32,761 nucleotides of DNA. It comes from Actinomycetota bacterium (GTDB lineage: Bacteria; Actinomycetota; Actinomycetes; Nanopelagicales; Nanopelagicaceae). The stretch spans positions 1 to 32,761 of the forward strand of contig WLDZ01000001.1 of NCBI GenBank assembly GCA_009704515.1. Reading direction: 5' to 3'. The translations under genes were made by a program, and so were the position numbers. Under the pieces are notes generated by a model. The model was not told the origin of the DNA and ran no database searches. It saw only the letters and a program-made list of their open reading frames with translations. Each line of letters starts with the position of its first letter. Within the stretch, counting starts at the first letter, position 1. Positions 27,000-32,761 of this stretch are shown here, piece by piece.

Positions 27000-27937
27000 G
27001 CTGCGACCCGCTCAATTGCGCGTAATCGCACCGATGCGGCCCGTGAGTTTTCTTCAATCTCTACAGCGCTTGGCTTCTCACTTGAGTTAAATACCAACTT
27101 AAATTTAGCAGCGTATTCAGGTAGCTCAATAGGGAGCTCGCGAGGACTCTTTGAAGTTGATGCTTCTGCAAAAATCTCTTTTACGATGCGGTCTTCCAGT
27201 GACTGGAAGGACATAACAACAACTCTTCCGCCAACAATAATTCTTGCCAGCGCCTGAGGGATTGCGCGTTCGATTGCACCGAGCTCGTCATTGACGGCAA
27301 TACGAAGCGCCTGGAATGTGCGCTTTGCGGGATTGCCACCAGTGCGCCGGGTAGCAGCAGGAATACTCTCTTTTACCAAAGTAGCTAGGGCTACCGTCGA
27401 GTTTAGCGGCGCTATTGCGCGAGCTTTAACGATGTTTTCGACAATTCGTGTTGCAAATTTCTCTTCTCCATAAACACGAAGAATTCTGACAATTTCACCA
27501 GGTTCGAAGGTGTTAACGATGTCGCTAGCTGTGATTCCGGTTGATTGATCCATGCGCATATCCAGAGGAGCATCATGTGAGTAAGAGAATCCGCGTGTTT
27601 CTTGATCTAATTGCATCGAAGAGACACCAAGGTCAAAAAGGACACCATTGATTTGTGAAAATCCAAAATCATTAACTATCTCTGAAATATCATCGAAAAT
27701 TGAATGTGCAGTTTTGAATCGCTCTCCAAATGACGCTAGTCGTACTTCGGCTTTAGCAATTGCTTGTAGATCGCGATCGATACCAATGACAGTTAGGTTT
27801 TCAAAACGTTGAAGTAGCGCTTCAGAGTGACCACCCAAACCAAGTGTGGCATCAACAATAACTGGCTTCTCGTGAGAATTTATAGAAGGGGCAAGGAGAT
27901 CAACACAGCGATCACGCATTACTGAAATGTGTTCCAT
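26996..27937 (-). CDS. rsmH: 16S rRNA m4C1402 methyltransferase RsmH (MraW)
   Basis: S-adenosylmethionine-dependent N4-methylation of C1402 in 16S rRNA. 313 aa from the preferred start. Motifs: HISVMRDRCVDLL at the N-terminus, SAM-binding VDATLGLGGHSEALLQRF, FDLGVSSMQLDQETRGFSYS, APLDMRMDQ, and FQALRIAVNDELGAIERAIP. I chose the ATG at 27937 because an AGGGAGGAG Shine-Dalgarno lies 7 nt upstream and it aligns with the usual MEHISV start; an in-frame ATG at 27982 adds 15 lysine-rich residues but would run through the structured leader. Overlaps the ftsL-like gene by ATGA. Confidence 0.96.
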   Translation of the reverse strand: MEHISVMRDRCVDLLAPSINSHEKPVIVDATLGLGGHSEALLQRFENLTVIGIDRDLQAIAKAEVRLASFGERFKTAHSIFDDISEIVNDFGFSQINGVLFDLGVSSMQLDQETRGFSYSHDAPLDMRMDQSTGITASDIVNTFEPGEIVRILRVYGEEKFATRIVENIVKARAIAPLNSTVALATLVKESIPAATRRTGGNPAKRTFQALRIAVNDELGAIERAIPQALARIIVGGRVVVMSFQSLEDRIVKEIFAEASTSKSPRELPIELPEYAAKFKLVFNSSEKPSAVEIEENSRAASVRLRAIERVAA

Positions 27938-27975
27938 GCACTCTCCTCCCTTTAACTTTTTTTCTTGCGCTTCTT

Positions 27976-28122
27976 CACTCAACTCTGGTCACCGCCGGCC
28001 GACGGATAGATATTCGAAAGCGACGCCGGGGAAGAGGCGCCGCTGTCGGCCCCACTTAATTCGAGTAATCACTCTTACAAGAATTACTTGTGCATTGGGT
28101 CGGCGGTGGCCACAGGTGAGTG
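27976..28122 (-). ncRNA. Structured leader RNA of rsmH, candidate mraW RNA motif
   Basis: A GC-rich block in an otherwise AT-rich 257-nt gap between mraZ and rsmH folds on the minus strand. P1 pairs 28122-28102 with 27976-27996: 21 aligned positions, 18 Watson-Crick pairs, 3 mismatches. Inside are hairpin ACAAG/CUUGU (28091-28077), hairpin GAGU/ACUC (28074-28063), a 7-bp helix GGCCGAC/GUCGGCC (28051-28045 with 28003-27997) whose 3' strand abuts P1 for coaxial stacking, and within it an 8-bp hairpin GCGGCGCC/GGCGUCGC (28043-28036 with 28027-28020). An mraW RNA motif upstream of mraW in Actinobacteria has been described in the literature; position and lineage agree, but I cannot compare consensus sequences. 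The rsmH ribosome site lies about 30 nt downstream. Confidence 0.72.
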
Positions 28123-28194
28123 CGGCCATATTTAGTTTTTATCTAGTTGTTATTAAGTTTTTTTGTTCTAGCTATAAAGTTGTTTGCTGACGAT

Positions 28195-28626
28195 CTAAAA
28201 GAGTCCCGGAAAAACTTCTTCAGAAACGTCAGCAAAAGTTGATTCGCGATCTGCGAGGTATGCACTCCATGCAGCGCTATCCCAGATTTCAACTCTGGTA
28301 TTGGCGCCGATGACGACGCACTCTCTTTCTAAACCGGCATATGTGCGAAGCCCTGATGGAATAGTGATTCGACCTTGACGGTCAGGAATTTCATCGTGTG
28401 CGCCGGCAAACATCACGCGCTGGTAATCGCGAGCGCCTTTTGCAGTTACAGGCGCTTGTCGAAGAGTTTCGGTGATCTGGGCAAATTCAGTAGCTGGGAA
28501 GACATAGAGGCAACGTTCTTGTCCTTTTGTAATGACAAGGCCAGGAGATAGCTCTTCACGAAATTTGGCAGGAAGGATTAAACGACCCTTCTCATCAAGG
28601 CGCGGTTCGTGAGTGCCTAAAAACAT
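28195..28626 (-). CDS. mraZ: Transcriptional regulator MraZ
   Basis: AbrB-like DNA-binding protein that represses its own dcw operon in E. coli and is found at the head of the cluster in most bacteria. 143 aa with two tandem MraZ/SpoVT-AbrB half-domains: [16 protein letters not shown] near residue 11 and [18 protein letters not shown] near residue 85, followed by [16 protein letters not shown] start with AAGGTGAG about 9 nt upstream. The stop lies 257 nt before rsmH, an unusually large gap for this region, filled by the structured leader. The GTGG repeat array directly upstream fits autoregulation. Confidence 0.96.
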   Translation of the reverse strand: MFLGTHEPRLDEKGRLILPAKFREELSPGLVITKGQERCLYVFPATEFAQITETLRQAPVTAKGARDYQRVMFAGAHDEIPDRQGRITIPSGLRTYAGLERECVVIGANTRVEIWDSAAWSAYLADRESTFADVSEEVFPGLF

Positions 28627-28674
28627 TGAAATTAACTCACCTTCCCCAAGGTATTAAGCGCAACATCTACGCTT

Positions 28675-28756
28675 AGTTCCCCACTTTACACCACTTTCCT
28701 CCTTTTTTCACCACACTGGCCCACTTTTTTCCCCCTCTCTCCCCTATCGCCCCCAC
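28675..28756 (-). promoter_or_regulatory. MraZ-box repeat array (operator of the dcw cluster)
   Basis: Minus-strand direct repeats with exact 10-bp spacing: GTGGGGAACT (28684-28675), GTGGTGTAAA, AAGGAGGAAA, GTGGTGAAAA and GTGGGCCAGT (28724-28715). After a 2-nt shift, three weaker repeats continue upstream: AGGGGGAAAA, TAGGGGAGAG and GTGGGGGCGA (28756-28747). MraZ is known to bind arrays of TGGGN-type direct repeats about 10 bp apart, one per helical turn. The array ends 48 nt before the mraZ start, so it should overlap or flank the promoter. I saw no confident -10 hexamer downstream of it. Confidence 0.8.
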
Positions 28757-28769
28757 TGATTTTGGGCGC

Positions 28770-28812
28770 AAAAAAACCGGCCCCCTGCCAATATGGCTGC
28801 TTTGGACCGGTT
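28770..28812 (-). terminator. Intrinsic terminator after the DUF3040 gene
   Basis: Minus strand: AACCGG (28812-28807) pairs with CCGGTT (28780-28775), with additional inner pairing including GCCA/TGGC, and is followed by seven T (28776-28770). It lies 26 nt after the DUF3040 stop and upstream of the MraZ repeats, so it isolates the dcw operon from the DUF3040 and polymerase genes. Confidence 0.85.
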
Positions 28813-28837
28813 GAGACGGTTGAGATTTAAGCGGGGA

Positions 28838-29215
28838 TTACTCCTCGAAGGAGCGGCGATCCCAACGTTCTTGTAGACGAGATGAGATACCCCCTGATTT
28901 AGGTGCACCCTTGCCCCCTGAGCGAGCTACCCCTTGGATAGGAGCGCTGAGCGAGCGAATTGCCACAACTAGACCTGTCAATGTAACGAGAAAGCCAGCA
29001 ATGCCAATAAGCGGAATCTGAGAGATGAGGCCCGAAAAGAGGGTAGCTATTCCGATAAGAACAAGGGCTGCCGCCTTGATAAGAGATGAAGATTTTCCGC
29101 GCAGAATTGTTGCTGTATCACCGCTTGAAAGCGTGCTCTGCAGGCGTGGATCATCAGAGGCTAATGCAGCCTCCATCTCGGCAAGTAAGCGCCGTTCTCT
29201 ATCTGATAGTGCCAT
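28838..29215 (-). CDS. DUF3040 family membrane protein
   Basis: 125 aa. Opens with the family signature MALSDRERRLLAEMEAALASDDPRL, here abbreviated as LSxRERRLLxEMExAL followed by DDPRL, then two membrane segments (about residues 44-62 and 67-87) and a Gly/Lys-rich cytoplasmic tail ending RLQERWDRRSFEE. DUF3040 proteins are characteristic of Actinobacteria and often neighbour mraZ and the dcw cluster; their function is unknown. The N-terminal helix resembles a short amphipathic segment. It has its own candidate promoter and terminator, so it looks monocistronic. Confidence 0.9.
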   Translation of the reverse strand: MALSDRERRLLAEMEAALASDDPRLQSTLSSGDTATILRGKSSSLIKAAALVLIGIATLFSGLISQIPLIGIAGFLVTLTGLVVAIRSLSAPIQGVARSGGKGAPKSGGISSRLQERWDRRSFEE

Positions 29216-29221
29216 GGCAAC

Positions 29222-29250
29222 AGAATAGAACAGTTCTGGCTATCCGTCAT
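29222..29250 (-). promoter_or_regulatory. Candidate leaderless promoter of the DUF3040 gene with internal palindrome
   Basis: Minus strand: -35 ATGACG (29250-29245, four of six), a 17-nt spacer and -10 TATTCT (29227-29222), followed by 6 nt and the ATG at 29215. The start codon has no Shine-Dalgarno sequence, fitting a leaderless mRNA. The spacer contains the palindrome AGAAC-A-GTTCT (29227-29237), possibly an operator. Confidence 0.45.
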
Positions 29251-29257
29251 CTCAGGC

Positions 29258-30433
29258 CTAATTCTCGCCCTCTGGGTCGCTTTCAGGCTCAATTAACCTG
29301 CCAGGGCGCACACTTGAAGAGCCGAAACGGGCTCTGGCACGGTCAATGGCGGTATCTGCCTCACGCCAACCTTTCTCTCGCGAACCCAGAAGCATCTGTT
29401 CGTGGGCTCCCTCTTGAAGATTTTCTAAGCTCACGCCAACAAGTCGCAATCTAGCTCGATCAATTTTTAACGCTTTATAGAGCGCGCGGACAACTTCATA
29501 AATTTCTTGCGTGCTATCAATCGGTTGAGGCAACGTCTTACTTCGACTGATAGTAGTGAAATCAGAGAAACGCACTTTAATCGAAATCGTTTTGGCGAAA
29601 AGTTCGCGATCACGTAAACGAGCAGATGCTTTCTCGGTCAATCGTAAATACTCACGCAAGATCTCTTCGGGATTATCAAGGTCATGAGAGAAAGTTTCGG
29701 CAGCGCTGATGCTCTTATCGGATTCATCATTGCTCACTTCGCGGAAATCTCTCCCCCAGGCAAGTTCGTAGAGCGATGCTCCTGATGCTTCACCTAACGC
29801 TCGAATCAAAGTTGCACGCGGAGTAGCTGCAATATCTCCAATGGTATGAAGGCCAAGTTTGGCAAGTGCTTCTCCTGTTTTCGGTCCGACTCCCCACATT
29901 GCTGCTACAGGTAGCGGATGAAGAAATTCTAAAATTCGTTCTTCTCTAATCTCTAGCATGCCATTGGGTTTGCAATGTTGTGATGCAAGTTTTGCAATAA
30001 ATTTTGATTGTGCGATACCGACCGAACAGGTAATGCCTTCTTCTTTAAATACACGAGCTCGAATATCTTCCGCGATTTTTCGACCGTTTCCGAGCAAACG
30101 AATAGCACCAGTGACATCTAGAAAAGCTTCATCGAGTGAGATGGGTTCGACCTTAGGAGTAAAGGCGGCAAAAATTGCCATTACGCGTTCAGATATTTCG
30201 GCATAGCGATGATGCTCGGGGGCGATAAATATGGCATGGGGCGCCATTCTCTGTGCGCGCCCTACTGGCATTGCAGCCCTGATGCCAAACTTGCGAGCCT
30301 CGTAATTTGCAGAGAGAACGACACCGCGTGCACCTGCGCCAACTACTAAGGCTTTGCCGCGGAGTTCGGGGTGATCAAGTTCGGCGACAGATGCATAGAA
30401 GGCATCCATATCGACATGCAAGATCGTGCTCAT
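29258..30433 (-). CDS. dinB: DNA polymerase IV (Y-family translesion polymerase)
   Basis: 391 aa. Catalytic carboxylates are intact: HVDMDAFYASVA at the N-terminus and SLDEAFLDVTG near residue 102, so this is an active-type DinB and not an ImuB-like pseudo-polymerase. YEARKFGIRAAMPVGRA (fingers), CSVGIAQSKFIAKLAS, and the HhH region VGPKTGEALAKLGLHTIGDIA follow, then the little-finger domain. EQMLLGS before the C-terminus could be a degenerate beta-clamp motif. The tail READTAIDRARARFG..SVRPGRL matches actinobacterial Pol IV. The start overlaps the upstream dnaE2-like stop as ATGA, so the two are probably translated together. Confidence 0.95.
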   Translation of the reverse strand: MSTILHVDMDAFYASVAELDHPELRGKALVVGAGARGVVLSANYEARKFGIRAAMPVGRAQRMAPHAIFIAPEHHRYAEISERVMAIFAAFTPKVEPISLDEAFLDVTGAIRLLGNGRKIAEDIRARVFKEEGITCSVGIAQSKFIAKLASQHCKPNGMLEIREERILEFLHPLPVAAMWGVGPKTGEALAKLGLHTIGDIAATPRATLIRALGEASGASLYELAWGRDFREVSNDESDKSISAAETFSHDLDNPEEILREYLRLTEKASARLRDRELFAKTISIKVRFSDFTTISRSKTLPQPIDSTQEIYEVVRALYKALKIDRARLRLVGVSLENLQEGAHEQMLLGSREKGWREADTAIDRARARFGSSSVRPGRLIEPESDPEGEN

Positions 30434-32761
30434 ATCGCCACACTACCTCGTGCTTGCCACTTATCGTGGGCAGTAGCAAGGCTCCACACACCTGTTGCGC
30501 GAATAGAGATACCGCGTTCGCCTGTGCGACGAGTAGTGCCACGCACTAAGAAGAGCGATGCGCTTTGGAGAGTCTGGGCATATGTACTGCTTGCTAAGAC
30601 ATCAGGAAAAAATGTCGAGTCACTACAGCCGTAACCATCATCGAGAGTAAGGAAGAGAACGCGTTTACCAGAACGTATCGGTGGAGATTGCAGCGCAACC
30701 TTTACGCCAGCAACAAGTACTGACATATTGTTTCGTTGCGCCAATAGATCACATGATCGAATCGCGCCAATCTCATTAAGAAAAGGGGCATAGCTAGCAA
30801 GCAAATGTTCGGTGATATCCATACCTAACCGCGTAAGTTCATTACCGATTTTCTCTGCTCGCCCCATTGCAGGTAAGCCACTTAAGGTAAGTGCAGGTGG
30901 TGCCAGGCCAAGTGACATCTGTGCGCCAGCTAACGCTGGGGCGCTAGATTTTTGAAGGTCAGCTAAATGCAATAGTAAATCTCGATGGGTAATATCTTTA
31001 TCTGAATCTCCCTTGATATGCACCTCATCAAATGCACCGGTAAGAATAAGAGTCTCAATAGTCGGAAGTGATGCGCCAGATCTACGATAAAAATCTGCTA
31101 AATCAATATAGGGCTGACCGCTTTTAATAGAAGCAAGTTCAGTCGAGCTAGCGCCAGAGATTGCAGAGAGTGCAATACGAATACCAGTGCCATGGGAATC
31201 AGGGTGATGGGTATCAGAATCAATTCGATAATCGATATCTGAATAATTGATATCAAGGGGTGCAATAGGAATATCCATCCGACGCACTTCATCGAGCATA
31301 AGACGCTTGGGATACATTCCAGGATCATGAGTAAGGACACCCGAAAAGAAAGCTGCTGGGTAATGGGTCTTAAGCCATGCTGATTGATATGTGGGCAGGG
31401 CAAAGGCAGCAGCATGCGCTTTGCAGAAACCAAATGATGCGAAGGCGCGCAGAACTTCCCAAATCTCAGTAATGATTGCGAGATCGAACCCTGCCTCTGT
31501 GGCTGCAGGGAAGAACCAATCGCAAACTTCTTGTTGTCCTTCTTTACTGCCAAGTGCGCGACGTTTCTCGTCGGCAGCAGCGAGAGAGATACCAGTCATG
31601 ACAGAGATAATCGAAATTACTTGTTCATGAAAGACAACAACGCCTTCGGTCTCACTCAAGATAGGAGCTAGCTTGGGATGGATAAGACGAGCTGATTTAA
31701 AGCCTTCACGGGCTTCAAGAAATGGACGGATCATGTCGCTCTTGACTGGTCCAGGACGAAAGAGCGAGATATCAATAATCAGATCGTTAAAGGTGCGTGG
31801 TTGAAGCTTGCCGATGAGTTCGCGCTGGCCTGGGCTCTCGATTTGAAAGAGTCCGAGAGTATCTGTCGTTCTAATAAGTGCGTAGGTATTGGGATCATCG
31901 AGCGGGATGGCATCGATATCAAATTCTGGATCGTGAGTACGTTTGATCTCATCGACAGCGTGGGCAATTGCAGATTGCATTCGAACACCCAAGACATCGA
32001 GTTTAAGTAGCCCGATATCTTCGACATCATCTTTATCGAATTCGAGCATCGGATAACCACTTGCCCCAATTTGCAGCGGTGCACGATCTAAGAGAGTGGC
32101 ATCAGAGAGAGCAATTGCACATGGGTGCATCGAGAGATGGCGTGGCAGACCATCAAGGCGTTGCGCTAGCGCAATTGTCATCGCAGCAAGCGGAGATGAT
32201 GTATTAAGTGATTTGAGTTCAGGTAGTGATGCCAGCGCTGCCGAGATATTTGCAGCGCGAATATGTGGCATCGACTTTGCTAAAAGATCAATCTCGACCG
32301 CAGGTAGGCCAAGGGCTGCGCCAGCATCGCGAATAGCGTGGCGAGCTCGATAACGTTCAACCATCGAAACTGTGGCACATCGCGCTATAGCGTTGGGATC
32401 AGACCACGATGTAGTGCCGTAACGGTTAAAGATGGCGTCGTAAATTTCAAGGCGTCGCGCTGATTCAACATCGATATCAATATCAGGAAGTGCCATACGA
32501 AGAGGCGAGCAGAAGCGCTCCATCAGAAGCCCATGTTCGATGGGATCAACACCTGAGATTCCGAGTAAGTGACAGATCAGAGAACCGGCACCACTGCCAC
32601 GCGCTGCAACACGAATGCCTTTTTCGCGAGCAGTGTCAGTGATATCAGCAACGGTGAGAAAGTAGGATTCAAAACCAAGTGTGGCAACGGTGGCGAGTTC
32701 ATCATCTAAACGTGCGCGCGCCTGCTTAATGCGCGCAGCATCGCTATAGCGCCAATGCAGA
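30430..32761 (-). CDS. dnaE2: Error-prone DNA polymerase, DnaE2/ImuC type, N-terminus beyond window edge
   Basis: C-family polymerase; 777 codons are visible and the frame stays open to the right edge, so the PHP domain is outside the window. ARGSGAGSLICHLLGISGVDPIEHGLL leads to PDIDIDVESARR with the two catalytic Asp and KLDVLGVRMQ with the third. The stretch VLVAGVKVALQSPPIRSGKR followed by FLTLDDGYG and FFPDV is the DnaE2-type OB-fold end, distinct from DnaE1 at the left of this window. DnaE2 acts in damage-induced mutagenesis, normally with ImuA/ImuB; here the coupled partner is dinB by a 4-nt overlap. The ATG at 32523 is an internal Met, not the start. Confidence 0.9.
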   Translation of the reverse strand, partial: LHWRYSDAARIKQARARLDDELATVATLGFESYFLTVADITDTAREKGIRVAARGSGAGSLICHLLGISGVDPIEHGLLMERFCSPLRMALPDIDIDVESARRLEIYDAIFNRYGTTSWSDPNAIARCATVSMVERYRARHAIRDAGAALGLPAVEIDLLAKSMPHIRAANISAALASLPELKSLNTSSPLAAMTIALAQRLDGLPRHLSMHPCAIALSDATLLDRAPLQIGASGYPMLEFDKDDVEDIGLLKLDVLGVRMQSAIAHAVDEIKRTHDPEFDIDAIPLDDPNTYALIRTTDTLGLFQIESPGQRELIGKLQPRTFNDLIIDISLFRPGPVKSDMIRPFLEAREGFKSARLIHPKLAPILSETEGVVVFHEQVISIISVMTGISLAAADEKRRALGSKEGQQEVCDWFFPAATEAGFDLAIITEIWEVLRAFASFGFCKAHAAAFALPTYQSAWLKTHYPAAFFSGVLTHDPGMYPKRLMLDEVRRMDIPIAPLDINYSDIDYRIDSDTHHPDSHGTGIRIALSAISGASSTELASIKSGQPYIDLADFYRRSGASLPTIETLILTGAFDEVHIKGDSDKDITHRDLLLHLADLQKSSAPALAGAQMSLGLAPPALTLSGLPAMGRAEKIGNELTRLGMDITEHLLASYAPFLNEIGAIRSCDLLAQRNNMSVLVAGVKVALQSPPIRSGKRVLFLTLDDGYGCSDSTFFPDVLASSTYAQTLQSASLFLVRGTTRRTGERGISIRATGVWSLATAHDKWQARGSVAI

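Noticed and set aside
27938..27982. Upstream ATG giving RsmH 15 extra lysine-rich residues
   Set aside because: The ATG at 27937 has a strong AGGGAGGAG site and matches the family N-terminus; the extension overlaps the 3' side of the leader RNA helix.
27938..28194. Possible RNase P RNA or other long housekeeping RNA in the mraZ-rsmH gap
   Set aside because: The structured part is only about 150 nt and I could not find the conserved RNase P core; a cis-acting leader fits better.
29227..29237. LexA/SOS box near dinB and DUF3040
   Set aside because: Half-sites GAAC and GTTC are separated by one base, whereas the actinobacterial SOS box needs four; it also lies downstream of dinB.

Overview
The window reads as a chromosomal segment of a low- to mid-GC actinobacterium. 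The evidence is: the gene order ftsZ-pgeF-yggS-sepF-yggT then ileS, traR/dksA-like, lspA, rluD, dnaE, hisD, hisC matches the arrangement I know from Streptomyces and relatives; there is no ftsA; a DUF3040 gene sits beside mraZ; ileS carries an actinobacterial-style translational T-box; and a dnaE2-type polymerase is present. The modest GC content, very short intergenic gaps and many 1-11 nt gene overlaps suggest a streamlined genome such as the freshwater acI/Nanopelagicales group. That lineage call is inference. No mobile elements, tRNA, rRNA, CRISPR or phage genes were seen, and no gene-free stretch exceeds about 260 bp.

Right end (about 28.8-32.8 kb, minus strand): an error-prone replicative-type polymerase (dnaE2-like, cut by the window edge) overlaps dinB (DNA polymerase IV) by 4 nt, forming a translesion-synthesis pair. 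A DUF3040 membrane protein with its own candidate promoter and a strong intrinsic terminator follows.

Centre (about 11.6-28.8 kb, minus strand): the dcw division and cell-wall cluster, mraZ, rsmH, ftsL-like, ftsI, murE, murF, mraY, murD, ftsW, murG, murC, ftsQ, ftsZ, pgeF, yggS, sepF, yggT. The Mur enzymes build UDP-MurNAc-pentapeptide (MurE carries the DNPR motif expected for meso-diaminopimelate), MraY and MurG make lipid II, and FtsW/FtsI polymerise and cross-link it at the septum under FtsZ, FtsQ, FtsL and SepF. Upstream of mraZ is an array of 10-bp GTGG-type repeats, the expected MraZ operator. Between mraZ and rsmH lies a long GC-rich RNA structure whose position matches the actinobacterial mraW RNA motif. 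A hairpin plus a candidate promoter separates ftsQ from ftsZ.

Left end (1-11.6 kb): ileS on the plus strand behind a translational T-box with an ultrashort Stem I, and divergently on the minus strand traR/dksA-like (with a long Lys/Ala repeat tail), lspA, rluD, dnaE, then hisD and hisC (cut by the window edge).

The most interesting items are the structured mraZ-rsmH leader, the T-box architecture, the extended MraZ repeat array, a four-copy 15-bp repeat that multiplies the murC start codon, the dnaE2-dinB coupling, and the absence of divIVA from its usual slot between yggT and ileS.
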